Below are positions 1 to 10,984 of a stretch of DNA of 64,000 bases, one piece after another. The notes beneath the pieces are model-generated. The model was given only the letters and a program-made list of their open reading frames with translations. It did no database searches and was not told the origin of the DNA. The DNA comes from Eriocheir sinensis (lineage: Eukaryota; Arthropoda; Malacostraca; Decapoda; Varunidae), in the NCBI RefSeq assembly GCF_024679095.1, contig NC_066577.1:2993144-3057143 (forward strand), given 5' to 3'. The stretch's first letter is position 1. The number at the start of each line of letters is the position of its first letter. The translations under genes and the position numbers were made by a program.

Positions 1-850
1 TTTGTGTCGTCTGCAAATTTACTAATGCGATTATTGAGTCCAACATTCACGTCGTTGATGTAAATAATGAAGAGCACTGGGCCAAGAACCGAGCCCTGAG
101 GGACGCCACTAGTGACAGGCGCCCTCTCTGAGTTAAATCCGTCAATCACTACTCTTTGTTGTCTGTTGCTCAACCAATTCGCGATCCATTGGTTTACTTG
201 ACCGTCAATGCCTATTTGCTTTAATTTGTAAAGTAATTTATGATGTGGTACTTATCAAACGCTTTCTAGAAATCAAGATAGACTACGTCCAGTGATTTGG
301 TTACGTCATAAACAGTGAAGAGGTCGTTATAAAAGGTTAATAGGTTTGATAGGCAGGATCTTTTGTTTCGGAAGCCATGTTAATGTCCCAATTAATGAGT
401 GGCTTTCAAGGTTACTCACAATTTTGTCTAATTATGCCCTCAAGTAGCTTACCTACAACCGAAGTTAGACAAATGGGCCTGTAATTACCTGGTACTTTTT
501 TGTCTCCTTTCTTAAAAATCGGTGTCACGTTAGCCTTTTTCCAATCCGAAGGGACGATGCCTTTTCGCAAGGACATATTGAATACGGTTGTGAGGGAGGA
601 GAGTATTTCGCTCTTTGTTTCTTTCAGCAGAGTTGGATATACTTTGTCAGGGCCAGGACTTTTATTTGTTTTAAGTGATTTGAGGGCTTTAAGGACTTCA
701 TCGGGTTTTATTTCAAAGTTAGGCAATGCATGCTCAGGATTTACATTAGTACTGGTGTTGGTGGTAGTGGTTGGAGGACTGTTAGTATTAAACACCGAGG
801 AAAAGTAATTGTTTAATAGGTTTGCAACGTGTTGGCTGTCAGTCACTAGT

Positions 851-857
<7 letters not shown>
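1..857 (-). mobile_element. CR1/jockey-like LINE fragment, reverse transcriptase part (copy A)
   Basis: Read on the minus strand, this encodes part of a non-LTR reverse transcriptase. The order is SFSS-type linker, KSPGPDK, DWKKANVTPIFKKGDKK, NYRPI, then (after frameshifts) YLDF, SGVPQGS and FADDTK at the window edge. The FADD catalytic motif is intact. The element is cut by the window start, so its 3' end is not seen. Its 5' side stops at about 857 directly against a GA tract, which is CT in element sense. It is closely similar to the LINEs at 29870-30840 and 41168-43452. Clade assignment (CR1 or jockey group) is inferred from motif style only. Several frame breaks mean it is not an intact gene. 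Confidence 0.9.
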
Positions 858-888
<31 letters not shown>

Positions 889-891
<3 letters not shown>

Positions 892-1345
892 TACTCAGTG
901 AGTGGATATCTCTGTGATATGGATATTCTCTCTCTCTCTCTCTCTGAATGAAGTGAACATTTATTTTTTCGATAAAAAAATAGCATGTATAGTTATTATG
1001 GATGTACTCGATCATAGTCTAATAATAATAACAATATGTATTAGCAACCTAAAAAAGAAAAAGAATCGGACATGAAGAATTATCCAGTAAATCCAATAAA
1101 TAAATAAATAATAAAATAATGGAAACGGGAGCAAGGATGGTAACCAAAAGCAGGACAAAATGGTGGGAGCTTGGGAAGTCAGCGAGGCAGTGACTCAGCG
1201 TCTCCACACAGGGTCCATACCGCATGGAGACGGGCGAGCGCCGAGCGTCACTAAGATCCAAACGGTACCGGTACTCAGGATCCAAAGAAAAGACGGGTCA
1301 GCCAGCACGCAGGTCTGGGCGGCGCTTAGTGACGTCAGCATATCC
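889..1345 (+). repeat. GGTACC-bearing dispersed repeat, left inverted copy
   Basis: This segment runs through a CT tract, an AT-rich stretch and a GGTACCGGTAC motif. It is matched in inverted orientation at about 3480-4150; shared landmarks include TACTCGATCATAGTCTAATA, the CCGAGCGTCACT block and the AAAGAAAAGACGGGTCAG block. A third, partial copy lies at about 48320-48560. The two inverted copies here enclose the THAP exon at 1430-1720. This may be the end of a larger DNA transposon; that is inference. Confidence 0.6.
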
Positions 1346-1429
1346 CTGCCTGGGTATGAGCCGACCTGGTCCAATTCAGTTTTCCCTCTGTCGCCTAGGT
1401 GAGTGGACGAGGTTCCTTGTGCGCCGACA

Positions 1430-1720
1430 ATGCCTAGCACGTGCGCTGTGTTGTGGTGTTCAAATGATAGACGCAAAACGCAGGGAACTGGAATACGCTA
1501 CTTTTATTTTCCAAAAGATAACGAGCGGCAAAAACAATGGATTCGTGCTTGTGATAGACCGGACGATTTAAATGTGAAAAGTTGTCTTGTGTGCTCTAAG
1601 CATTTTAGAGAAGAGGATTACAGTATGCAGTACAAGTTACTTGGCCATTATCAGGGCCCAAGACACCGCACGCTGCTGAAGGAGACGGCCGTTCCATCAC
1701 TTCTTTTTTTCTTTCTCCAG
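1430..1720 (+). CDS. THAP-type zinc-finger exon
   Basis: The 97 codons from an ATG match the THAP C2CH DNA-binding domain. Cys5 and Cys10 (C-x4-C), the FYFP stretch near residue 26, Trp37, Cys55 and His58 (CSKHF) and the terminal AVPS box at residues 87-90 are all in the expected order. An AG/GTAAGC splice donor follows at 1720/1721, so this looks like a first coding exon. The partner exon was not found. THAP domains occur in P-element-type transposases and in host regulators derived from them. The exon lies between inverted repeats and immediately before a foldback element, so transposase origin is plausible. In-frame codons exist upstream, but the ATG was chosen because THAP domains normally begin within a few residues of Met. 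Confidence 0.8.
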
Positions 1721-1762
1721 GTAAGCATGCATTTTAAAATATTTTCAGTATATTACTTACGG

Positions 1763-2279
1763 TTTTAGGGCCGTGTTCTGTTTTTCGCAAATAAATCTTT
1801 AACAAAGCGACGGACAAGGAAGTTATTTTGGCAGTGGATGCTTGAGATCCTGACCTAATGGGCAAAAAATATGATTTGTTGTCATATATGGATAATGAAG
1901 CACTTATAAGAGTAAATTTAGGGTAAACTTGGCTAAAGTTAAAGACATCACTGTGGAACGAGGCTAGCCCCACCCTGCTCATCTTCTCGTGTTATCTATC
2001 ACCCTTTAGGTGGTAACATGCCATAAACGACAAAGGTGTTGTTGGGTATTTGGTCAGATGATTGTGTGAGGAAGGAAAGGTTGTATGGGGAGGTTGGCGA
2101 ACCAACAAGGGATGAAACCAGAAACTACTGCTTGCTTACATACATGCAGCATGTATACTACCAATAGCCACATTTTCCATGTAAAGGATAAGTAATTTCC
2201 TCCGAGTAAAACTGTTTCTCCCCAACTGATAGTCCATACAAGGAACATCCATATTTACAGTAGATTAAATATTGCTACA

Positions 2280-2348
<69 letters not shown>

Positions 2349-2668
2349 GTAGTAAGAAATAATTGCTGGTTGGATGGATGATTACTCATACATCAGAGCT
2401 AAACGTCACATCGATCGCTCACGAGATGAGCTAGAGGCGGGGCTAGCTGGGTAGCCTTCTCACAGTGTCTTTAATTTTTCAGCCAAGTTTCCTAAATTTA
2501 CTCTTTATAAGTGCTTCCATTATCCACATGTGACACCAAATCATATTTTTGCCCATTAGGTCGGGGTCTCAAACATCCACTCGCCAAAATAACATCCTTA
2601 TCCGACGCTTTGTTAAAGTTTTATTTATGCGAAAAATAGGGGAACATTGGCCCTGAAACCGTTAGGTA
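1763..2668. mobile_element. Foldback element with ~230-250 bp inverted arms
   Basis: Bases 1763-1990 are an imperfect inverted copy of 2418-2668. Paired landmarks are CGGTTTTAGGGCC with GGCCCTGAAACCG, CCTAATGGGCAAAAAATATG with its complement near 2550, and the AGCTAGCCCC-type block at the inner ends. The roughly 430-bp loop carries a TG microsatellite at 2280-2346. This is the structure of a foldback or long-TIR non-autonomous DNA transposon. No coding capacity was seen inside it. Confidence 0.75.
2280..2346. repeat. (TG)n microsatellite
   Basis: Nearly pure TG dinucleotide tract of about 67 bp in the loop of the foldback element. Confidence 0.95.
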
Positions 2669-3237
<569 letters not shown>

Positions 3238-3479
3238 AGTTGACAACACTTATATGCACAAAACTGTTTTACTGAACGTACATTCAGAAACTGTTGAGTA
3301 AATTAAAAATGAGGAGTGAGCGAACGTGTCAGAGCGGGCAGGGCAGCAGTATCACCCATCCGATACCTCACGCCGGTCAATCCATGACTGAGGCACACGA
3401 CACGAGCGCCGTCAAGCGGTCAACAACGAGGTGAAGCTTGCTGGGATGCTCTGACGGTGCGCAGGAATGTCTAAACCGT

Positions 3480-4091
3480 ACTCTGGCTGGCTGACCTGTT
3501 CTTTTCTTTGATCCCTGCCGGTGGCCTAGCGGGCAATGCCTAAAGCCGAGGATCGCGGAGGTTTGCAGACTGGGTACCGGTACCGGTGCTGGTTGAACGA
3601 TTCTTTCTCGATTATTGGGTACCGGTACCAGGTGTTGCTGAACTGATTCTTCGCACCCGGTACCGTACCCGGTGCCGAGAAGACCCATTCAGCTGGCACC
3701 GGTACCGGAAATGCGCCGCGAAGACTGCGATCACCGGCACTGAGCATTGCCGCTAGTACCGGTACCGTTTGATTCAGTGACGCTCGGCGGAGCGCGCTCG
3801 CCACTCGCCATGCTGTATAACCGGAGACGATAAGCTTTGAATGTTGTGCTTCCGGAAGCGAGAGTCACGGCCTTCGCTGACTGTCTTCCAAGTTCCTACC
3901 TGACTATCCGTTTTCGTTTCCATCATACTTCCTGTCTCCATTATTTTATTATTGATTTATTTATTGATTTACTGGATATCATGTCTGATTTTTTTTGAGG
4001 TTGCTAATATATATTGTTATTGTTATTAGACTATGATCGAGTACATTCATAATACCATACATGCTATTTACCGAAAAATAAATATTCACTT

Positions 4092-4150
<59 letters not shown>
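3480..4150 (-). repeat. GGTACC-bearing dispersed repeat, right inverted copy
   Basis: Inverted partner of 889-1345. It is longer because the GGTACCGGTACC-type palindromic units are multiplied (about 3570-3770). It ends in a GA tract at about 4098-4146. A further GGTACC-rich piece lies at 4207-4280. The palindromic hexamer clusters could form local cruciforms (inference). Confidence 0.6.
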
Positions 4151-4373
4151 CTCTACAGAAAATTTATTTAGGAATTTCATCAGACGGCTGACGGATAAAA
4201 AAAAATTGGGTACCAGTACTAACAGTACCTGAGTTTTCGGTACCGGTACTACATGTATTCAAATTAACGGTACCTGCCCATCCCTAGTGTTTACCTCTGC
4301 CAGCTCGTTTACTTGTGCCAGCTCATGTAAATCCCGTTCCAGAGTAATACCCCGCAACACAATAAGCTAGGGG

Positions 4374-4630
4374 ACCCCGCCGAGTGGCTTAAAACTACCC
4401 ACATGTTGTCCAGAAGACCACCTATCAACCCGGACTCTAGGATTAAAGATGAGCTCCGGGAGGGTAGCATGAGCCAGTGCAAGATGGCGCCACTATAAAC
4501 ACTCGCCTGCGCCAGAACGGGCCAGGCCGCCCATCAGGATCCACCAGGAAGAAGCCTTGGACCGCCCATCAGGATCCACCGGGAAGAAGCCTACCGGCGC
4601 AATAGGCCAAGACGTAAAGAAAAAAAAAAT
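4374..4630 (+). mobile_element. tRNA-derived SINE, 5'-truncated copy
   Basis: It shares the body AAACTACCCACATG, GACCACC, CAAGATGGCGCCACTATAAA, CACTCGCCTGCGCCAGAACG and a poly-A end with the fuller SINE at 52143-52487. The tRNA-like head is missing. It contains a local duplication of the CCCATCAGGATCCACC segment near the 3' end. Confidence 0.8.
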
Positions 4631-4656
4631 GAGTGTTACCTCATGTAATAATCTGA

Positions 4657-4971
4657 TCAGTCTTGCCTGTAATATTTACCTCTGACAAAATGAGCACTGC
4701 AGAGTCGAGATGTGCCAGCTGGCCGCCGTTTTCCTCTCACAGCTGCTATCCACTTACCCCGCTCTTCTAGATTCGCTGGAAATCTATAGCAAATAAGACA
4801 GCATCTTCTCCCGTGTCGGTTAGAACATCCAACCGCACAACATACGTATCCATGACGTATCACACAGAGCACTTCTGTAGCCGCCGCTAAGGTTTGCTTT
4901 CGATAAGTGACCACCGACCACTCAAGATGGCCGTGCAGGCCCGCGCTACCCCTGCACCCCACTAATGACAT
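4657..4971 (-). CDS. THAP-type zinc-finger exon, minus strand
   Basis: This 104-codon open frame carries a THAP core: Cys44-x4-Cys49, CYRFP at 61-65, Trp74, and Cys91-x2-His94 followed by Phe. The AVPxxF box that normally closes the domain is absent. The frame stops ten residues after the CSAHF motif, but a possible donor (GGTAAAT) lies just after it, so the domain may continue in another exon. The 43 residues before the domain are unusually long, and the ATG at 4971 is only the first available start. It is a second THAP unit 3 kb from the one at 1430, on the opposite strand and of different sequence. It is either a transposase relic or a domesticated gene exon. Confidence 0.6.
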   Translation of the reverse strand: MSLVGCRGSAGLHGHLEWSVVTYRKQTLAAATEVLCVIRHGYVCCAVGCSNRHGRRCCLICYRFPANLEERGKWIAAVRGKRRPAGTSRLCSAHFVRGKYYRQD

Positions 4972-4980
4972 CACGCAAAA

Positions 4981-5696
4981 TCTCTCTCTCTCTCTCTCTC
5001 TGCGTTAAGGAAACACAGGTAGGCTTTCTTGGTGGGGCCTGGTGATCGGTCCCAGGCCTTTAGTGGCGCAGGCAAGTGTTTTGTTATAGTGGCATCAATA
5101 TTGCTTGGCTCATTCTCATCCAGAGCTCCAATTAAAATCTTAGGTGCGGTGGGATTCCTGATCCCAGGCCTCAGGCATTGCTGCCCCGCACGCTGACCAC
5201 ACACACTGTGGCCCAGACTGGGCGGTCTATCCTTACACCTGAATGTAAAGACATCAAACACCTGAGGAGACGTTCTGCCTTAGCGAATGTTAAAATGGTC
5301 ATCAGGTGTACTTACAAGGCAATTGTTCTGCGTTGAAGGTGAAAATTTATTCTACTCTGGAGCTACAGCTGCCAGGAGAAAATTTTAAGGATCCAAATTT
5401 GTTTTCACTTATGGAAGAGTCCTCCAGAAAATATGAAAATAATTTCAAAAAAATACGGTAAATTGAGATAGTGGTTCATGGCAACATCTCATCTTGGCTG
5501 TGATGGTAATTTTTTTTTTCAGCCAGACATAAATTTAAATATTGAAGTAGGAGATTTAAATGGCTGCTGCATGTGGCTCCCTGACTGGCGCGCATTAGCT
5601 GGCGTGCTAAAGTATGTGGAATAAATGTTGAAAAATCAAACATGCAGCACCAGGCTGGAAGTTTGTAACCCATGTAACAGTTTTGTACACAATTTG
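4981..5696. other. Intergenic sequence, no gene recognised
   Basis: A short CT tract (4981-5001) is followed by mixed sequence with no convincing domain. The open frames here give no recognisable product. Confidence 0.4.
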
Positions 5697-6012
5697 GGTG
5701 GGCGTGGCTGAGGGAGCACGTGCGGCCCCAGATTCACCAAGGCGGATGGACGACAGGGTTCAATCTGGCCGCTACCACCTGGGATTTTTCAGTCACGCTG
5801 GAGGGTTGAAACTACCCACATGCTGTCCTGAAGACCACCCATCAACCTGGACTTTAGAGGAAACTGTCCAAGTGAATCAAGAACAGCCCTGGGGCAGCAC
5901 ATGAGCCAAGAAAAAGATGGCGCTTACTATAAACACTCTGCTCATGCCATGACGGGTTGGTCGACACACAGCTCACCGGGTGCTATAGGGCTGGCAAGGA
6001 AAAAAAAAATTG
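5697..6012 (+). mobile_element. tRNA-derived SINE, near full length but diverged
   Basis: A tRNA-like head (GTGGCTGAGGGAGCACG, then GGGTTCAATCTGG as a diverged B box) leads into the same body as the SINE at 52143, including GATTTTTCAGTCAC and CTACCCACATGCTGTCCTGA. It ends in an A-rich tail at about 6000-6010. Confidence 0.8.
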
Positions 6013-6872
6013 GATATGAAAAGTGCAACCTGCTCAAAAATGTCTGGGAAATAAAATGAATACATGGAAAAAAAATATTAGGAAATAAGAAAAAGAAAAG
6101 AATCTCACACCAAGAAGACAATAAAGAAGAAGAGGAAGACAGACAAAGGAATCTCCAAGTGATAGCTACACCTGGAGAGTACTGATGGATCCTGCAACAA
6201 TGAGGCGCCTGACACCCTCACCTTGAGCCGGTTAATACCTTTACAAGGGGGGACAAGGTGCCTGATCCTTTTTATGCACTCATTGATATAAGATTACTGA
6301 TCCATAAAATTCATATGAAAGTAGTATTGACAGTATAGTACCTTCACTGGGCCTAGAAACTTTTACCAAAACTTTAATCAAGGCTTTTCAAAACTAGTAC
6401 AAAATGATCGTAAGCTATTTTTGGTTTTACTTTCAGCATGGATTTTCAATAAACTTTAGGACATACAAGATCATATATCAAGTAAATTTGTCAAGATGTT
6501 TTTTGAAAAACTGCATGTTTCTATATACTATGGAAATTTTCCAAAACTAATAAAATAAAATGAAAAATTTTATATAATAATGAATTATCAGATGGGTATC
6601 ACAAGTCAGTAAACATGAGAAAAATTAACTCCAAAATTTTCAAACAAAAAATAATAATTTCTGAATTTTCATATCATCTGATCAGCTTGAAATTTTCATA
6701 TGATAACAAAGGTACTAATGTATACAACACACAAATTATTCATGACCACAGATGTAATTGTAACAACAGCAGACTTTCTCCCTAAAGAAACGTAAACAGT
6801 TTCATAACCTTTTATTTTGGCAACCTTTTATACTACTAATGATCAATCACCAAAGACAAAACTCGAAAGTGA
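6013..6872. other. AT-rich intergenic sequence, no gene recognised
   Basis: About 860 bp of A+T-rich sequence without a supported gene, RNA or repeat family. Confidence 0.4.

Positions 6873-6958
<86 letters not shown>
6873..6958. repeat. (TAA)n microsatellite
   Basis: Trinucleotide AAT/TAA tract of about 85 bp with one TGA interruption. Confidence 0.95.
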
Positions 6959-7072
6959 AACAATAATAAAATAATGATAATACTACAATAATACAGTAGT
7001 TCTATTTAACACAAGGACTAAAGAAATTCAAGCAAATGGACTTTTGTATTATTTTAATGGGATTTCTAACAA

Positions 7073-7120
<48 letters not shown>
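7073..7120. repeat. (TG)n microsatellite
   Basis: Pure TG tract of about 48 bp. Confidence 0.95.
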
Positions 7121-7121
<1 letters not shown>

Positions 7122-7558
7122 AGTGAGTCACCTGATGGGCACGTTATGATATCATTGTAATAAGAATTTGTAATAAAAGAAAAAAAAATAACTGATCATC
7201 ATCTTCATACACAGCAAGACAACTATACTGAATATCTTTTTGTAATGGAACATTTTCTTGTGCTTCTTTAGGTAGAGTTATTGTTCCTTTAAAACTTAAA
7301 CCTTCCATTACATCTCCACCAAACTGACTTCTTCACATTTTTGTCTTTCATGGAGCAGCGTAGTGCAGGCTGGCGTGCTGGGTGTGTCAGGGTGTGAGGG
7401 GAAGGCTGTCAAGTCTTGTATATGTTGAGGGGCCTGCATGATGATCTCGAGGAGTGTTGGGGTAGGGCAAAGCAAGGTGTGAGGGGTGCTAAGGGTGTAA
7501 GGGCAGGTCATCAGGTCTTGCACTGCTGAGGCTCGGCGCTGATGTTCTCGAGGTCGGT

Positions 7559-7594
7559 TTAGTCCAGGTCCTCATCCACCTCACCGATGAGCTT
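7559..7594 (-). CDS. Candidate terminal coding exon, minus strand
   Basis: On the minus strand a good acceptor (CCTTGTGTTTCCAG) is followed in phase 0 by eleven codons, KLIGEVDEDLD, and TAA. The acidic C-terminus with a strong acceptor looks like a real last exon. The three-exon secreted-protein gene at 58836-60509 ends in phase 0 and could splice to it across about 51 kb, but an independent gene is equally possible. No family is recognised. Confidence 0.35.
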   Translation of the reverse strand, partial: KLIGEVDEDLD

Positions 7595-7621
7595 CTGGAA
7601 ACACAAGGCTTAATGCAAGTT

Positions 7622-7764
7622 AGGGAGGAGGAGGAGGAGGAGGAGGAGGAAGAAGGAGAACAACAATAATAAAAATGAGGTAGAGAAACAAAAAGAAGAA
7701 GAAGAAGAAGAGAAATAGCAATACAGAGAGTAAGATTAAGAAGAACACTAATGGTGATAATAAC

Positions 7765-7831
<67 letters not shown>

Positions 7832-8030
7832 GTCTTTCTTCCCTCAGTCTCCTTCCTTTTCCATTCCTTTCTTTTCCTTCCCTTCCTTTCTTCCTTCATT
7901 TCTAATTTTTTTCCTTCTCCCCTTTCCTTTCCTTTCCCTCTTTATTCCTCCTGTTTCTTTTTTTTCCTTCTTTTCTTCCCCTTCCTCCGTTTCCTTCCTC
8001 CTTTCATTTCTTTCTTCCTTCTGTCTCCAT
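7622..8030. repeat. Low-complexity block: (GGA)n, (GAA)n, (TAA)n, pyrimidine tract
   Basis: GGA/GAA repeats at 7622-7715 lead into an AAT/TAA tract at 7752-7831 and then about 200 bp of CT-rich sequence. The long translated frames across it are compositional artefacts. Confidence 0.9.
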
Positions 8031-8104
8031 CCAATATATAATGAACAAACTTTTATATAATGAGCAAGGCTTACTCTTCGGATTACTATAATTACTACTA
8101 CTAG

Positions 8105-8573
8105 CTGACTGGTAGCTGTGGGGATCATGTTTCTTAATGGTCCTCTATGAGAATAATGAGAAAATTGAATCACGCAAACCATATTTCATAACATATATCA
8201 ACGCATTTGTGATCAGTTTATGTATCCTCTATTTTGGGGATTTGGCATTATAGCAACAAGTTGGGTCTGTCAGTTGGTACACGGTAAAGCTAACACAAAT
8301 TTGGCCCTTCGCTGGTAATAACGGTAAAGCTGTTGAATTTATTCACGCCGTTAACGGTAAAATACAATTTGGCCCATCGCTGCTGGCAATGCAGCCAAAT
8401 AATTTGGCCCGTCACAGCACGGTAGTTGACAAATTTGGTCTGCTGTTACATCGGTAAAGCTTTGACAAATTTGCCCATCGCTGCTACACGGTAAAGCCAA
8501 TAAATTTGGCTCATCGCTGCTATGTTAACGGCAGTTTCGCCAAATTTGGCCCGTCACTGCTACCAGATCAATG
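8105..8573 (+). mobile_element. TTAA-type (piggyBac-like) MITE with internal ~33 bp array (copy e)
   Basis: It begins with CTGGTAGCTGTGGGGATCAT and the GTTTCTTAATGGTCC block and ends CACTGCTACCAGATCAATG-TTAA. Between them is an array of degenerate ~33-bp units (AAATTTGGCCCRTCGCTG, CTACACGGTAAAGC) at about 8270-8560. The left TTAA is not preserved. It belongs to the same family as 10608-10796, 10985-11835, 12479-12653 and 40682-40905. Confidence 0.65.
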
Positions 8574-8809
8574 TTAAAGATACTCTGAGAAACACTACTA
8601 CTACTACTACTGTTCCACATTCTACTACTATTACTACTCCCATTGCTGCTGGCGTTGGGTCTCATCACACGCTGTCGCTGCCAAGACCACATAGAGGCCT
8701 AGATGACTGCTCCACGCCACGATGGGAGGAGTAGACGCCACTCGTGGCACTCAAGGCCCATGATCAGGTTCAGTCGCCTGGTCAAACCCCTTCAGTAGCC
8801 CAGAGGAGG

Positions 8810-9345
8810 TGGCGTTAGGTTAGGTTAGGTTAGGCGTATGGGAAGGGGCTAGGGAGAGGAAGAGAGTTATGTTGGCTAGGTTATAGTGGGGTATACTAGG
8901 TTAGTTAGGGAAGGTTAGAGAAGGGTAGGACAGAGAAGCAAAGAAAAACTGAGAGAAGAGCTTTGTTATGCTAGGTTAGAAGAAGTTAAGGAAGGAAGGG
9001 AAGGAAAGGATAACAGGCGGAAAGGAAGGACTGAAAGAAAGACATGTTATGCCACGTTAGGGTTAGGGTTAAGGAAGGGTACATCGTTAGGTTAGAGAAG
9101 GAAAAGAAAAGGGAAGGAAGGGAAGGAAGTGGTAGGATAAAAAGTAAAAGAAAAACTGAGAGAGAAGAGTTTTGTTATGTTATGCTAGGTTATGGAAGGT
9201 TAGATCAGGTTAGGTTATGGATGGTTAGTGAAGGAAAAGGGAGGGAAGGGAAGGGAAGGGAAGGGAAGGGTAGGATAAAAAAGTAAAGAAAAACTGAGAG
9301 AGAAGAGTTTTGTTATGTTATGTTGTTAGATTAAGGAAGGGTACA
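8810..9345. repeat. TTAGG-type interstitial telomere-like block
   Basis: It starts with four perfect TTAGG units (8814-8833) and continues as degenerate GGTTAG/AAGG-rich sequence. TTAGG is the ancestral arthropod telomere unit. Here it is interstitial and imperfect. Followed on the other side of a microsatellite island by CCTAA at 9715-10350. Confidence 0.7.
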
Positions 9346-9352
9346 TCAGGTT

Positions 9353-9397
<45 letters not shown>

Positions 9398-9418
9398 AGA
9401 ATAAAAAGAATAGAAAAC

Positions 9419-9453
<35 letters not shown>

Positions 9454-9666
9454 CAACAACATTAACTCACAACAATGTTCCTCCCATGTGATGGCCGGAG
9501 ACGAGATCTGAGTGAGTGGGTTAAGGACGGAGGCTGGGACCAACACACACACACACGCACACACACACACTCCGCCCCCCTCGGTCACCCTCAGTGTATT
9601 AAAACAGATGAATATGTGGGTGAAAATGAAAAGCCGAGCGAGGGAGTGAGTCTTCCCCTTAACACA

Positions 9667-9714
<48 letters not shown>
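9346..9714. repeat. Microsatellite island between the telomere-like blocks
   Basis: GA tract (9353-9393), AAT tract (9418-9450), CA tract (9543-9572) and CT tract (9670-9715), separated by short unique sequence. Confidence 0.9.
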
Positions 9715-9716
<2 letters not shown>

Positions 9717-10350
9717 CTTCCCTAACCCAACCAAACCTAATGTACTCCTAACCTAACCCTTCCTCTACCTTCCCTTCCCTTTCCCTCTCTAACCTTGCCT
9801 AACCTAACCTAACCCTTCCTTACCTACCCTTCCTCTACCTTCCCTTCCCTTCCCTTCCCCTTCCCTAACCTAACCTAACCTGATGTACGCCTAACCTAAC
9901 CCTTCCTTACCTAACCTTCCTCTACCTTCCTTCCTTTTCTCTCTAACCTTGCCTAACCTAACCTAATGTGCCCTTCCCCTCCATCCCTACCCTTCCTCTA
10001 CCTTGCCTTCCTTCCCTTCCCCTCTTTAGCCGTGCCTAACCAAACCCAATGTACCCTTCTTACCTACCCTTCCATTCCACTTCCTTCCCTTCCCTTCCCC
10101 TCTCTAACCTTGCCTAACCTAACCTGATGTACCCTTCTGTAACCTAACCTAACATAGCATAACTCTTTCTTCTCTCTAGCCCTTCCTTTCCTTACTCATC
10201 CTACCCTTCCCTTCCTTTCCCTAACCTAACCTGATGTCTAACCTAATGAACCCTTCTCCTTACCTAACCTCCTTCCTACCCTTCCTCTACCTTCCTTCAC
10301 CTCCCTCTCTAACCTTGCCTAACCTAACCTGATGTGCCCTTCTGTAACCC
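9715..10350. repeat. CCTAA-type interstitial telomere-like block
   Basis: Repeated CCTAACCTAACC runs alternate with CCTTCCCTTCC, forming longer units (period roughly 100-130 bp) such as GATGTACCCTTCT between CCTAA runs. The strand polarity is opposite to 8810-9345, so the pair is arranged head to head. Confidence 0.7.
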
Positions 10351-10607
10351 TAACCTAACACAGCATAACTTGTTCTTTACGGTGGCCAAGATGGATTCAG
10401 AATGGGCCAGGTTGGCTGGCGATGGAGGGAGGGAGGGAGGGAAGGAATAAAGGAGGATGATGACTTGATTATGTGGGTAGCCTCCTGACACCGTGCTCCA
10501 CCTCCCTCGACTCCTTGCATTTTCCACATTTTGTTGCATCTGGGATATTGTAATTGTGAATGAAGATAAGAAAATCAAAATAAGCAGCAATAAGAGAGAT
10601 GAACAAC

Positions 10608-10796
10608 TTAACAGTGGTAGCAGCGGGGATCATGTTTCTTAATGGTCCTTCTAAGCGAGAAAAATGTGAAAAAATCATCACTCACACAAACCATTTCATA
10701 ATACATATCAAAGCATTTGTGTTCAGATTATGTATCATCTATTTTTGGGGGTTTATATCACGGCACAAATTTGGCCCGTCGCTGCTACAAGGTTAA
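10608..10796 (+). mobile_element. TTAA-type MITE (copy c)
   Basis: TTAA-CAGTGGTAGCAGCGGGG at the left and GTCGCTGCTACAAGG-TTAA at the right give matching inverted ends and a TTAA target duplication, the piggyBac hallmark. It is 189 bp including TSDs and has almost no internal array, so it approximates the unexpanded form of the family. Confidence 0.8.
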
Positions 10797-10984
10797 ATGA
10801 ACCAAACTAAACCTAAAGAACGTCTCCCTAACCTAACTAACCTCCTTCCCTACCCTTCCGATACCTTCCCTTACTTGACCTACCCTTCCCGTGGGATTTA
10901 TTTTCTTTTTGTTTGTTTATTACCCTTATGGTGCCTCCTTTGCTGTTAAAAAAATAAGTTAGTGTTAGTCAGTCTGAGTTGTTT

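Noticed and set aside
8810..10350. True chromosome end
   Set aside because: Sequence continues on both sides, units are degenerate, and the two blocks have opposite polarity.
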